A stretch of 64,000 nucleotides of DNA from Limnohabitans sp. Rim28. Its GTDB lineage: Bacteria > Pseudomonadota > Gammaproteobacteria > Burkholderiales > Burkholderiaceae_C. The position numbers and the translations under genes were made by a program. The notes under the pieces are model-generated. The model ran no database searches. It was not told the DNA's origin and was given only the letters and a program-made list of their open reading frames with translations. The stretch lies in the NCBI RefSeq assembly GCF_000293865.2, contig NZ_ALKN02000003.1, positions 62,001 to 126,000 on the forward strand. The letters are read 5' to 3'. Shown here piece by piece: positions 28,729-37,615 of the stretch. Every line of letters starts with the position of its first letter. Position 1 is the stretch's first letter.

Positions 28729-29769
28729 TTAGGCCTGGGCTTTGTCAGCCTCTGAGGTGAAGGCGTCTGCATAGAACTCTTCCTCAGGCAAACCGCCTTG
28801 CGCCACATAGTCGCGCTTGGCCGAGTCCACCACGATGGGTGCGCCGCAGGCATAGACCTGGTAAGCCGACAGGTCTGGGAAGTCCTGCAACACCGCCTGG
28901 TGCACAAAGCCGGTGCGGCCTGTCCACTGGTCATCGGCTTCGGCGTTCGAGATCACGGGCACATAGCGCAGGTTGGGCATCTCGGCCAAGCGGGCTTCGA
29001 TCCAGTCGGCCATGTACAAATCGGCTGGGCGGCGGCCGCCCCAGTACAGCGTGGCGGGGCGGGTGATGCCGCGGTGCTGCATGTGCTCGATCAGTGCCTT
29101 GATGGGCGCAAAGCCTGTTCCTGAGGCCAGCAGCACCATGGGCTTGTTGCTGTCTTCACGCAGGTAAAAGCTGCCGTAGGGGCCTTCGGCGCGCAGGATG
29201 TCTTTTTCTTTCATGGTGCTGAACACCGGGTCGGTGAACTTGCCACCGGGCATGTGGCGAATGTGCAGTTCCACGGTGGGCGGAGCCACCTCCAGGGTAT
29301 GCGGTGCATTGGCCATGCTGTAACTGCGGCGCGAGCCGTCGCGCAACAAAAACTCGATGTACTGGCCAGCGTGGAACTTCATCACGTCGTTGGCAGGCAG
29401 TTGCAGTTTCAGCACGATCACATCGTGTGATTTTTTGTCCAGGCTGACCACGCGCACCGGCATTTTCTTGACGGGCAGGCCGCCTTCGGCGGTCACTTGT
29501 TTGGATTCGAGCACCACATCGCTTTGCGCAGTGGCGCAGCAGGTCAAAACCAAGCCTTGCGCTTCTTCCTCGTCGCTCAGGGCTTTGGCCTGATGGGGGC
29601 CATGCACCACGATGCCCGAGATTTTTTTACATTTGCAAGAACCGCAAGCGCCGTCCTTGCAACCATAGGGCAGGCCAATGCCCTGGCGAATGCCAGCGGC
29701 CAGCAGGGTTTCGGTGCCATCGGCCGTGAAGCTGCGGCCGCTGGGCTGCACAGAAATTTGAAAGCTCAT
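28729..29769 (-). CDS. ferredoxin-NAD(P)H reductase, CDP-6-deoxyglucoseen reductase-like
   Basis: A 346-residue fusion. An N-terminal plant-type 2Fe-2S ferredoxin has C37, C42, C45 and C77 (GCKDGACGSCKCKK). It is followed by an FAD-binding domain (GQYIEFLLRDGSRRSYSMAN) and an NAD-binding domain (VLLASGTGFAPIKALIEHM, then YACGAP). It is usually annotated as CDP-6-deoxy-delta-3,4-glucoseen reductase. No deoxysugar genes adjoin it, so a general electron-transfer role to an oxygenase or other partner is more likely. Confidence 0.85.
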   Translation of the reverse strand: MSFQISVQPSGRSFTADGTETLLAAGIRQGIGLPYGCKDGACGSCKCKKISGIVVHGPHQAKALSDEEEAQGLVLTCCATAQSDVVLESKQVTAEGGLPVKKMPVRVVSLDKKSHDVIVLKLQLPANDVMKFHAGQYIEFLLRDGSRRSYSMANAPHTLEVAPPTVELHIRHMPGGKFTDPVFSTMKEKDILRAEGPYGSFYLREDSNKPMVLLASGTGFAPIKALIEHMQHRGITRPATLYWGGRRPADLYMADWIEARLAEMPNLRYVPVISNAEADDQWTGRTGFVHQAVLQDFPDLSAYQVYACGAPIVVDSAKRDYVAQGGLPEEEFYADAFTSEADKAQA

Positions 29770-29816
29770 CTTTTGGGTATCCTAGAGGGCGTGAATGTGA
29801 CCCGGAAACCCTGATT

Positions 29817-30779
29817 TTGCCTTCAAACCAAACCCCCTTGGGCGCACTGCCTGCCCGTTTTCGCCGCCAGCGTGTCTTGATTGTGGGCTGTGGCGACGTG
29901 GGCTTGCGCACCGCAGGGCAGTTGGGAGCGCCAAAAAGCCAAGGCATGCGTCTCATGGCGCTGACTTCTTCGCCCGAGCGCGTGCGGCTGCTGCGGGCCT
30001 GTGGCATCACCCCTTTGCAAGGCAATTTGGACGATGCAGCCAGTTTGAAACGCTTGGGTGGCATCGCGCACCGGGTCATCCATCTGGCACCGCCCCCCAC
30101 CGATCGCCAACGCGCATCCGATCGCGACCCGCGCAGCTTGGCTTTGGTGCGTGCTTTGCGTTTGCGCACGGCCCCACAAGCCTTGGTCTATGGCTCGACC
30201 ACCGGGGTTTATGGGGACTGCGGAGGCCAACGTGTGGACGAAACGCGACCCGTGAACCCGCACACCCCTCGAGCCCAGCGCCGTGTCGATGCCGAGAACC
30301 TGATGCGCTTTTTGGGGCGCAGCGGCGTGCGCGTGAGCATTTTGCGCATCCCTGGCATTTATGCCCCCGACCGCGAAGGGGGCACCCCGCGTGAACGCTT
30401 GCTTCGCGGCACGCCGGTTTTGGTGGCCAAAGAAGATGTGTACACCAACCACATCCATGCCAACGACCTGGCCCGAGCCTGCGCCGCCGCACTGTGGCGG
30501 GGCAAGCCCCAGCGCGTGGTCAACGTCACCGACGACACCGATTTGAAAATGGGCGACTACTTCGATCTGGCCGCCAGCCTGTTTGGCTTGCCCAAGCCCC
30601 CCCGAATTTCACGCCATGACGCCAACACCGCACTGCCCTTGATGCTGCTGAGCTTCATGAGCGAATCGCGGCGCATCGACAACACCCGCATGAAACGGGA
30701 ACTGAACATGCAGTTGCATTACCCGCATGTGCGCGATGGCCTGAGTCCACAAAGCGCCTTGTTTGCGGAGGCCAGATGA
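29817..30779 (+). CDS. NAD(P)-dependent epimerase/dehydratase family (YeeZ-like)
   Basis: A 320-residue extended SDR-like protein. The nucleotide loop reads VLIVGCGDVGLRTAGQL and a YGSTTGVYGDCGG segment contains the serine and tyrosine region. The protein resembles E. coli YeeZ. The start is probably TTG at 29817, since no ATG or GTG lies in frame before the first conserved strand. It is divergent from the reductase gene, and its stop codon overlaps the next start (ATGA), so it is translationally coupled to the Hsp15-like gene. The substrate is unknown. Confidence 0.75.
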   Translation: MPSNQTPLGALPARFRRQRVLIVGCGDVGLRTAGQLGAPKSQGMRLMALTSSPERVRLLRACGITPLQGNLDDAASLKRLGGIAHRVIHLAPPPTDRQRASDRDPRSLALVRALRLRTAPQALVYGSTTGVYGDCGGQRVDETRPVNPHTPRAQRRVDAENLMRFLGRSGVRVSILRIPGIYAPDREGGTPRERLLRGTPVLVAKEDVYTNHIHANDLARACAAALWRGKPQRVVNVTDDTDLKMGDYFDLAASLFGLPKPPRISRHDANTALPLMLLSFMSESRRIDNTRMKRELNMQLHYPHVRDGLSPQSALFAEAR

Positions 30780-31177
30780 ACGCATTGCGCATCGACAAAT
30801 GGCTGTGGGCCGCCCGGTTTTATAAAACGCGCAGCTTGGCCAGTGAAGAGATTGGCAAAAATCGCGTGCAGGTCAATGGGCAAGACGCTAAACCCAGCAA
30901 AGAGGTCAAAGTTGGCGATACCGTATGCCTGCGTCAGGGCACAGTCCAGCGAACCGTATTGGTGCAGGGCCTGAGTGGCGTGCGCGGCCCGGCCCCGGTG
31001 GCGCAGTTGCTGTACTCAGAAACGCCAGAGAGCATAGAAGCCCGACAAAAAGCCGCCGAGCAAAACCGCCTGGCCCGTGAGCCTGCGCTCAGCATCGAGC
31101 AAGGCCGTCCCACCAAACGTGACCGGCGGCAGATTGAAAAAACCTGGGACAACCGCTGGAGCGCGGGGATCGACTGA
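30776..31177 (+). CDS. hslR: S4-domain RNA-binding heat-shock protein Hsp15
   Basis: A 133-residue protein with an S4 domain at the N-terminus: LRIDKWLWAARFYKTRSLA, then EIGKNRVQVNGQDAKPSKEVKVGD. A basic C-terminal tail follows (GRPTKRDRRQIEKTWDNRW). Hsp15 binds stalled 50S subunits that carry peptidyl-tRNA and helps recycle them. The start overlaps the stop codon of the SDR-like gene. Confidence 0.88.
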   Translation: MNALRIDKWLWAARFYKTRSLASEEIGKNRVQVNGQDAKPSKEVKVGDTVCLRQGTVQRTVLVQGLSGVRGPAPVAQLLYSETPESIEARQKAAEQNRLAREPALSIEQGRPTKRDRRQIEKTWDNRWSAGID

Positions 31178-31249
31178 AACCCATGCTGGCGTCAGCACAC
31201 CCAACGCGTTCTGCGCAGCCACCCACCCGATTGAATCTGGAGGTACACC

Positions 31250-31969
31250 TTGCAAGCCAACGAAACTTTTGAAGACCTTTTGCCACTGCGCACAGATCTG
31301 GCGCTGGCCTTGCGTGCGGCCGCCCATCAGGGCCTGAGCGAGGGCGTGTGCAACCACTTCAGCGTGGCGGTGCCTGGCCGTGACGACTGGTTTTTGCTCA
31401 ACCCGCGTGGCCTGCATTGGAGCGAGGTGCAAGCGGCCGACATCGTGATGTGCAACGCGGCTGGCGAGCAGCTGGCAGGCCGTCACCCCGTAGAGCCCAC
31501 CGCCATGTTCATTCATGCGGCGGTGCATCGCATTGCACGCAAGTCTGTCGTGCTGCACACCCACATGCCGCATGCCATGGCGCTGACCTTGACCGCGGCG
31601 CGTGCATTGGACACCACGCTGTCGCAGACCGCCATGCGCTTTCATGGCCGCTTGGCGGTGGACGCGCATTACAACGGTCTGGCTCTGGACATGACCGAGG
31701 GTGAGCGCATCGCCCATGCCATGCAAGGCGCGGATGTGGTGTTTTTGGGCAACCACGGTGTCATCGTCTGCGGTGAACGGGTGGACTACGCTTACGACGA
31801 CTTGTACTACCTGGAGCGTGCCTGCCAAGCGCAGGTGCTGGCGGCTTCGACCGGTGTGCCGTTGACGCCCGTGAACACGGCGCTGGCAGCGCGGGTTGCG
31901 GAACAGATCAATGGTGAGCGGCTTCAGTCCGAGCTCTTTTTTGAGAGCTTGCGAAGGATGATGGGTTGA
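31250..31969 (+). CDS. class II aldolase/adducin family protein
   Basis: A 239-residue relative of FucA/AraD. Zinc ligands are the HTH pair in VLHTHMPHAMAL and the histidine in FLGNHGVIV. As in the other copy (139-990), the catalytic glutamate of true aldolases does not appear at the expected place (VEPTAMFIH). The start is TTG at 31250 with GGAGG six bases upstream; no ATG competes. The gene is preceded by 72 non-coding bases after hslR and may be a separate unit. The substrate is unknown. Confidence 0.82.
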   Translation: MQANETFEDLLPLRTDLALALRAAAHQGLSEGVCNHFSVAVPGRDDWFLLNPRGLHWSEVQAADIVMCNAAGEQLAGRHPVEPTAMFIHAAVHRIARKSVVLHTHMPHAMALTLTAARALDTTLSQTAMRFHGRLAVDAHYNGLALDMTEGERIAHAMQGADVVFLGNHGVIVCGERVDYAYDDLYYLERACQAQVLAASTGVPLTPVNTALAARVAEQINGERLQSELFFESLRRMMG

Positions 31970-31981
31970 TCTAAAGCCAAG

Positions 31982-32011
31982 AAAAAAGGCCAACCCGTGA
32001 AGGTTGGCCTT
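31982..32011 (-). terminator. terminator of tRNA-Leu (minus strand)
   Basis: AAGGCCAACC / GGTTGGCCTT is a perfect 10-bp stem with a six-base loop. The A-run on the plus strand gives a T-run on the minus strand, about 40 bases past the tRNA 3' end. Confidence 0.85.
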
Positions 32012-32051
32012 GATTCGCTTGGAACCCGCATGGATGCTGGGTTTCCGGAGA

Positions 32052-32136
32052 TGGTGCCCGGGGCCGGACTCGAACCGGCACGCCTTGCGGCGGGGGATTT
32101 TGAGTCCCCTGAGTCTACCAATTTCACCACCCGGGC
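32052..32136 (-). tRNA. tRNA-Leu (anticodon CAA)
   Basis: On the minus strand a complete 85-base cloverleaf is seen. The acceptor GCCCGGG pairs with CCCGGGC. The anticodon loop CTCAAAA gives CAA. There is a long variable arm as expected for leucine, the T-loop GTTCGAGTC is intact, and the 3' CCA is encoded. It reads UUG codons. Confidence 0.95.
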
Positions 32137-32172
32137 GGTATTTGTGAAGAGCTGGATTATGACATATTTTTT

Positions 32173-32835
32173 TCAAGGCCCCACAGACCGGTACACCAAA
32201 CCCAAGGTGTAGAGGTCTACATCGCCGTGGCTGCCGACCGCATCGTTCACGCGGTAGCGTTCGGCCTCTAGCCGTATGCTCAGGGCGGGGGTGAAAGCGT
32301 ATTGCGTGCCAAAGCCAAATTTGTAGTTGATTTCTCGCCGGCTGGGCGAGGGGTCGGTCACCAGCACGGCGCCCGTACCGCTGAAATGATCTTGGGTTTG
32401 CGCATAGGCTGCACCCACACGACCCATCACTGACCAGCGATCAGTGACGGGTAAGGTGCCGACCAGGTCCAGGTTCAAGCCTCGGATGCGGGCTGAGCCC
32501 GTCTGGCTGCCCAGAGGCGTGGTATCGGCACTGAAGCCAAAACGCCCCAAGTCAAAGTAGCCGGTTTCCACGGCCCAGTTGGGGTGGATGGGAAAACCCA
32601 AATAAACTTTGTAGCCGATGTCGTCCTTGTCTTCGGTCAGGCCGTTGGTGCTCAGGCCTTCATTGCGTAAGCCATTTTGAATGCGGCCGCCGTCGATGCG
32701 GGCTTTGGAATCGCCCGTGCCCAGACCCATGTACATGCTTGTGTTGGGGGTGAGGCCTTGCGCGGAAAGTTCTGAGCTGGCCAACAAGGCCAGTGCCCAA
32801 AACAAGGTTGTGGGGAGGCGGGCGTAGGGGTTCAT
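32173..32835 (-). CDS. outer-membrane beta-barrel protein (OmpW/OmpA-like)
   Basis: A 220-residue protein with a signal peptide ending near ALLASSELSAQG. A series of alternating amphipathic strands typical of an eight-stranded barrel follows: YMGLGTGDSKARIDGG, YKVYLGFPIHPNWAVETGYFD, GRVGAAYAQTQDHF, NYKFGFGTQYAF and a last LYTLGLVYRSVGP. GGAG precedes the ATG by six bases. It lies 45 bases downstream of the ice-binding lipoprotein gene on the same strand, so the two likely form one operon and may meet at the cell surface. A role in anchoring is conjecture. Confidence 0.75.
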   Translation of the reverse strand: MNPYARLPTTLFWALALLASSELSAQGLTPNTSMYMGLGTGDSKARIDGGRIQNGLRNEGLSTNGLTEDKDDIGYKVYLGFPIHPNWAVETGYFDLGRFGFSADTTPLGSQTGSARIRGLNLDLVGTLPVTDRWSVMGRVGAAYAQTQDHFSGTGAVLVTDPSPSRREINYKFGFGTQYAFTPALSIRLEAERYRVNDAVGSHGDVDLYTLGLVYRSVGP

Positions 32836-32880
32836 TTTTTCTCCAATTGGGCGTGGTGCAGGGGTTGAAGATCAGGTGGC

Positions 32881-34701
32881 TCAAGGGCTGGGGACGGTGA
32901 TCGTGCAGGCATCGCAGGTGATGGCCGCTGCGGCTGCACCTTGGTTGAGGGCGCGGCCTTCCAGTTGCGCGCCGGTTTGCAGCGTGATGGCTGTGCTGGC
33001 GAGCAAAGAGCCTTTCATGACCGAGTTGGCGCCCAAGGTGATGGCGCTGCCGGCCGACCAAAAGACGTTGTGGGCTTTGGCCCCACCGCTGAGCACCACT
33101 TGGCTGGTCGACAGGGCATTGATGGTTGTGGCGCTGCGGATCACAAACACGGCGTTGGGGTCACCTTGAGCGTCCAATGTCAGGACGCCGCCGACCGACA
33201 GATCAATGCTGGTCAGCGATTCGTACAGACCGGGATAAAAGGTGAGGCCTTCCAAGTTGGTGCTGATGGGGGTTGGCGTGCCGCGTGCTGCCCCTGTGGC
33301 GTTGACAAATGCTGCCAAGGCATCGGTTTTGGCATTGCTCAGCAACACGGCATCTACCAGCGCACAGGCGGAGCCTGAGCTGTCGACCGCATACAAGCGG
33401 CCCACCACTTCAGGGCAAGTCAGAGGCGCGCTGAAACCGGTGATGTTGGCCCCTGTGTCGGGTGTCAGGCCCACATCGCCGGTGATGCTTGAGGTGGGAA
33501 TGTTGGTGATGGCCGCAGACGCCAAGATGGCGAAATTGGATGCCGAACCCAAAGCCACAGGGCTTTGGCATTCACCCACGCCCGTCGTAAAGCGCCACAC
33601 CTTGTCGGCCTGCAGGGCATTGCCCGCCAGGTCTTTGGCGCCTTGGGTGCCGCTCAAGACCGTGGCGGTATACGCCGTGGAGGCGGTCAGGTTGGTGCTG
33701 GGCTTGATCGATGCAATGCGGGTCAGTGCATCGTAGGTGACCACTGCGGTGACAGGTGACCCCAAGGTGCTGGATGGCGCCAAAGTCAAGGTGCTGGTGG
33801 TCAAGCTCAAGGGCGCCATGGATTCGCTGAAGGTGACGTTCACAGTTTTGTTGGTGCAAATGGCCAAACTGTCTTCAGCCGGATTGACCAGCGTGACCGT
33901 GGGGACGGTGGTGTCGAGTGCCTCAGCGGTGCTGAAGGTCCAGACAGTGGGTGCAACCAAGGGGTTGCCTGCCAAGTCGGTTGCCGCGCTGCTGATGGTG
34001 GCGGTGAAAGCGGTGTTGTTGGCCAAGAGGTTGGTGGGTGTGAAGGTGGCTGTGCGTGCGCCCACGGCATAGCTCAAAGTGCCTGGTACGGGTGTGTTGT
34101 CAGCGCTGCTTTTGAGCGCGAAGCTGTTGGCGTTCAGGCTGGATGGGGTCATTTCTTCGCTGAAAGTCACGCTCACCTGTGTGTTAGAGGCTGCCACGGC
34201 GCCTTGGGCGGGCACTTGCTGCGTCACGGTGGGTGGCGTGATGTCACTGTTGGCGCCGGTGTCAAAGGTCCAAGTGAAGTTGGCGGGCAGGGCCACGCCG
34301 TTGGTGTCTTGTGCACCGGTGGTCACGGTGGCGGTACAGCGGGTGCCGGTTGGCAAGATGGTGGATGGGGTCAAGGTGGCGACGCGGCTGGCGGTGTCGT
34401 AACCCACGCTGCCGCTCGTGGCCGTGCCTGCTGGACATTGCAGAGTGAACGTGTCGGTGTTCAGGCTGCCGGGGTTCATGGGTTTGTTGAAGGTGACTGT
34501 GACGAGCGTGTTGGTGGCCACGCCTGTGACCGCCGGATTGCTCGCCAAAGGCGCTGTGGCCGATACGCTCGGGGGCTGCGATGTGATGGGACTCAAGCCC
34601 AAAATGGGGTCTTTGCTGCCGCCGCATGCGGCCATGAGAAGACTGAACGTCAGGGCCAGCCACCAAGGGATGGTGCGGGAGCAAAGTGTGAAAGTGCGCA
34701 T
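32881..34701 (-). CDS. lipoprotein with three Ig-like domains and an ice-binding (DUF3494) domain
   Basis: A 606-residue exported lipoprotein. The lipobox LMAAC puts the lipidated cysteine at C26. Three tandem bacterial Ig-like (Big_5 type) domains lie near residues 45-148, 155-258 and 265-374. They repeat the pattern VTFNKPMNPGSL / VTFSEEMTPSSL / VTFSESMAPLSL. The last ~220 residues match the ice-binding, DUF3494 family: LGSASNFAILASAAIT, SSITGDVGLTPDTG, and later the solenoid strands VFVIRSATTINA and NVFWSAGSAITLGANS. Known members bind ice planes or act as surface adhesins. AGGAG precedes ATG 34701. It is paired with a beta-barrel gene. Confidence 0.88.
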   Translation of the reverse strand: MRTFTLCSRTIPWWLALTFSLLMAACGGSKDPILGLSPITSQPPSVSATAPLASNPAVTGVATNTLVTVTFNKPMNPGSLNTDTFTLQCPAGTATSGSVGYDTASRVATLTPSTILPTGTRCTATVTTGAQDTNGVALPANFTWTFDTGANSDITPPTVTQQVPAQGAVAASNTQVSVTFSEEMTPSSLNANSFALKSSADNTPVPGTLSYAVGARTATFTPTNLLANNTAFTATISSAATDLAGNPLVAPTVWTFSTAEALDTTVPTVTLVNPAEDSLAICTNKTVNVTFSESMAPLSLTTSTLTLAPSSTLGSPVTAVVTYDALTRIASIKPSTNLTASTAYTATVLSGTQGAKDLAGNALQADKVWRFTTGVGECQSPVALGSASNFAILASAAITNIPTSSITGDVGLTPDTGANITGFSAPLTCPEVVGRLYAVDSSGSACALVDAVLLSNAKTDALAAFVNATGAARGTPTPISTNLEGLTFYPGLYESLTSIDLSVGGVLTLDAQGDPNAVFVIRSATTINALSTSQVVLSGGAKAHNVFWSAGSAITLGANSVMKGSLLASTAITLQTGAQLEGRALNQGAAAAAITCDACTITVPSP

Positions 34702-34974
34702 GGGTGGCTCCTGTCTCAATGCTCTGCAAAGTCAGAGGTGGTTGGTCGGTTCGGTCCCTGCTTCAAGCTGCCCCCCGCCTTGGCGCAGCAGCTCGGCTGG
34801 TTGCCGTCGGATCGACTGTTCAGTCTGTGTGAAGGCCGCAATGGCTTCAGTGTGTTGAGGCACAGTGGGCGGGCCTTGTGATTTGCCGTCGGGGTATCAG
34901 GCGTCGGGTTTCTACGGTCGTTTCAGACGGGCTCACTGCCATCAGGGGCGTTCAACTTATGGCAAAGTACGGCC

Positions 34975-35877
34975 ATGATTTATCCAACCATTGAAGATGC
35001 GATCGGCAAAACCCCCTTGGTGGCTTTGCAGCGTTTGGGGGCCGCAGACTGCGCTGCGCGTTCTAATGTGATTTTGGGCAAGCTGGAGGGCAACAACCCG
35101 GCTGGTTCCGTGAAGGACAGGCCCGCTTTGTCGATGATTCGTCGGGCCGAAGAGCGTGGCGAGATCAAGCCGGGTGACACCTTGATTGAGGCCACATCGG
35201 GCAACACTGGCATTGCGCTGGCCATGGCTGCGGCCATCAAGGGTTACCGCATGATTTTGATCATGCCCGAGGATTTGTCGATTGAACGCGCTCAGACCAT
35301 GAAGGCGTTTGGTGCGGAGCTGATCTTGACGCCCAAGAGCGGTGGTATGGAATATGCCCGCGATTTGGCCGATAACATGGCCGCGCAAGGCAAGGGGCGC
35401 ATCCTTGACCAATTTGCCAATGCCGATAACCCGCGCATCCATTACGAAACCACTGGGCCCGAGATCTGGGCGCAAACCGGCGGCAAAGTCACCCACTTTG
35501 TCAGCGCCATGGGCACGACCGGAACCATCACAGGTGTGTCGCGGTTTTTGAAAGAAAAGAACCCAGCGATTCGCATCATCGGTGCCCAGCCCAGTGAAGG
35601 ATCGCGTATTCCGGGTATCCGCAAGTGGCCGCAGGAATACCTGCCCAAAATCTACGACCCGAGCCATGTGGACGAGCTGATGTATGTCAGTCAAAGCGAT
35701 GCCGAGGAAACTTGCCGTCAGATGGCGCGGACCGAGGGTATTTTTGCGGGCATTTCAGCTGCAGGGGCGTGCTGGGTGGCCCAGCAAGTGGCCAAGACGG
35801 CGCAAAACGCCACCATCGTTTTCATTGTGTGCGATCGCGGCGACCGTTATTTGTCGACGGGCGTCTTTCCCGCTTGA
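34975..35877 (+). CDS. cysM: cysteine synthase B (O-acetylserine sulfhydrylase)
   Basis: A 300-residue fold-type II PLP enzyme making cysteine from O-acetylserine (or sulfocysteine with thiosulfate). The PLP lysine is K47 in NPAGSVKDRPA; the substrate loop is ATSGNTGIALAMAAA; the phosphate cup is MGTTGTITGVSRFL. The shorter length and EGSRIPGIRKWPQEY agree with CysM rather than CysK. A Nudix enzyme and a TusA-like protein follow on the same strand. Confidence 0.93.
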   Translation: MIYPTIEDAIGKTPLVALQRLGAADCAARSNVILGKLEGNNPAGSVKDRPALSMIRRAEERGEIKPGDTLIEATSGNTGIALAMAAAIKGYRMILIMPEDLSIERAQTMKAFGAELILTPKSGGMEYARDLADNMAAQGKGRILDQFANADNPRIHYETTGPEIWAQTGGKVTHFVSAMGTTGTITGVSRFLKEKNPAIRIIGAQPSEGSRIPGIRKWPQEYLPKIYDPSHVDELMYVSQSDAEETCRQMARTEGIFAGISAAGACWVAQQVAKTAQNATIVFIVCDRGDRYLSTGVFPA

Positions 35878-35907
35878 CCGGTTCTTTTGTATTGAAGGCT
35901 TGATTTC

Positions 35908-36465
35908 ATGGCTGAATACCGTTTTTGTCCGATGTGTGCCAGTCCTTTGGCCTGGCTCTCGCAGATGGAGGACAGTGGCGAGACCATGCGCCTGCGTTGC
36001 ACCGCTTGTGACTTCACCCACTGGAACAATCCGACGCCTGTGTTGGCGGGCATCGTGCAAGTGGGTGACCAAATTTTGTTGGCCCGCAATGCCGCTTGGC
36101 CAGGTCGGCGCTTTGCATTGATCACGGGCTTCATGGAGGCCGGCGAGACCCCTGAGGACGGCATCCAGCGAGAAATTGCCGAAGAAACCAATCTCAAGGT
36201 GTCTGCCCTGAAGCTGATCGGCGTGTACGACTTCCAGCGCATGAACCAAGTGATCATTGCCTACCATGCGGTGGCCGAAGGCGAGGTGCGTTTGTCGCCC
36301 GAATTGGCCGAGTACAAGATGTTCGATTTTCAGGATTTGATTTGCTGGCCTGCAGGCACTGGCTACGCCTTGGGCGACTGGTTGCGCACCATCGGCATCG
36401 AGCCCAAGTTCATGACATGGGAAGAGCGAGCCGCGCAGAGCCAGGAAGCGAATCAGGACACATGA
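35908..36465 (+). CDS. Nudix hydrolase with N-terminal zinc ribbon
   Basis: A 185-residue hydrolase. The zinc ribbon uses C7, C10, C31 and C34. The Nudix box runs from about residue 74, GFMEAGETPEDGIQREIAEE, with the expected glycine, glutamate and REIAEE residues. The zinc ribbon plus Nudix layout resembles NudC, which removes NAD caps and NADH, but the N-terminal NudC domain is missing, so this is a shorter NADH pyrophosphatase-like enzyme. The stop overlaps the next start (ATGA). Confidence 0.88.
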   Translation: MAEYRFCPMCASPLAWLSQMEDSGETMRLRCTACDFTHWNNPTPVLAGIVQVGDQILLARNAAWPGRRFALITGFMEAGETPEDGIQREIAEETNLKVSALKLIGVYDFQRMNQVIIAYHAVAEGEVRLSPELAEYKMFDFQDLICWPAGTGYALGDWLRTIGIEPKFMTWEERAAQSQEANQDT

Positions 36466-36692
36466 TGCACATCGACAAAGAAATTGATACCAGTGGCCTG
36501 AACTGCCCCTTGCCCATTTTGAAAGCCAAGAAGGCCTTGAACGAGATGAGCAGCGGTCAGGTGCTCAAAGTGACGGCGACCGACCCTGGAGCCTGGCGAG
36601 ATTTCGAGGCGTTTGCGCGGCAAACCGGCAATGATTTGCTGCTGCAGGAAAAGACCGACACGGCGTTTGTGTTTGCCCTCAAACGCCGATGA
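36462..36692 (+). CDS. TusA-family sulfurtransferase
   Basis: A 76-residue SirA/TusA-fold protein. The persulfide-carrying cysteine is C15 in GLNCPLPILKAKKAL, and ATDPGAWRDFEAF is the second family motif. Such proteins pass sulfur for tRNA thiolation or other thiocarrier paths. Two adjacent ATGs (36462, 36465) are possible; the first overlaps the Nudix stop codon. Its place behind cysM suggests a link with cysteine-derived sulfur, which is inference. Confidence 0.88.
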   Translation: MMHIDKEIDTSGLNCPLPILKAKKALNEMSSGQVLKVTATDPGAWRDFEAFARQTGNDLLLQEKTDTAFVFALKRR

Positions 36693-36710
36693 CAAAACTG
36701 CGCTGCGCTG

Positions 36711-37589
36711 TTACAGACTCAGGCCCTTGAGGTATTCGCGGAACGACGCCCCCACTTGCGGGTGCTGCAAAGCCAGCTCCACTGTGGCTTCCAGAAAACC
36801 TTCCTTGCTGCCGCAGTCGTAGCGCTTACCTTGGTACTGAAAGGCGTAAACCGCCTCACGTTGCAACAGGCGGGCAATCGCATCTGTCAATTGGATCTCG
36901 CCCCCCACGCCGGTGGGCTGGTTGCGGATCTCGTCAAAAATGCCTGGCGTCAAAATGTAGCGGCCGGCCACACCCATGCGTGAGGGCGCTTTGTCGGGGC
37001 TGGGTTTTTCCACAATTTGCTCAACACGGATGAGCTGTTTGTCTGCCGATTCGCCAGCGACGATGCCGTAACGCTTGACCTGGTCGAGAGGCACTTCTTG
37101 CACCGCCAACACAGAACGGCCTTGCTTGGTATAGGCGTCAACCATTTGGGACAAGATGGATGGCCCCTGGTTGACCATGAGGTCATCGGCCAACAGCACG
37201 GCAAAAGGCTCATTGCCGACCAGCGGCTCGGCGCACAGCACCGCGTGGCCCAGCCCCAGCATGCGGTTTTGGCGCACATAGGCGCAGACCATGTCATCGG
37301 GCTGCACAGATCGAACCAAGGCCAACAACTCGTCTTTGTGCGCGGCTTCGAGTTCGTTTTCGAGTTCGTAGGCGGTGTCAAAGTGGTCTTCGATGGCACG
37401 CTTGCTGCGGCCCGTGACAAAGATCATGTGGCGCACACCGGCCGCATAGGCTTCTTCCACCGCATATTGAATCAGCGGTTTGTCCACCACCGGCAGCATC
37501 TCTTTGGGCGCGGCTTTGGTGGCAGGCAAAAAGCGGGTGCCCAGGCCCGCGACGGGGAACACGGCTTTGCGGATGACGTTGTGGCTCAT
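36711..37589 (-). CDS. galU: UTP--glucose-1-phosphate uridylyltransferase
   Basis: A 292-residue nucleotidyltransferase making UDP-glucose for polysaccharides. The signature is [20 protein letters not shown] followed by [12 protein letters not shown]. Catalytic residues are in [11 protein letters not shown], and [12 protein letters not shown] is present. ATG at 37589 has AAGGAA upstream. It begins 26 bases after the end of valS, so the two are probably one transcript. A longer in-frame upstream reading is only the other frame of valS. Confidence 0.95.
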   Translation of the reverse strand: MSHNVIRKAVFPVAGLGTRFLPATKAAPKEMLPVVDKPLIQYAVEEAYAAGVRHMIFVTGRSKRAIEDHFDTAYELENELEAAHKDELLALVRSVQPDDMVCAYVRQNRMLGLGHAVLCAEPLVGNEPFAVLLADDLMVNQGPSILSQMVDAYTKQGRSVLAVQEVPLDQVKRYGIVAGESADKQLIRVEQIVEKPSPDKAPSRMGVAGRYILTPGIFDEIRNQPTGVGGEIQLTDAIARLLQREAVYAFQYQGKRYDCGSKEGFLEATVELALQHPQVGASFREYLKGLSL

Positions 37590-37615
37590 GGTCGATTCCT
37601 TGTTCACCCAGGGCT

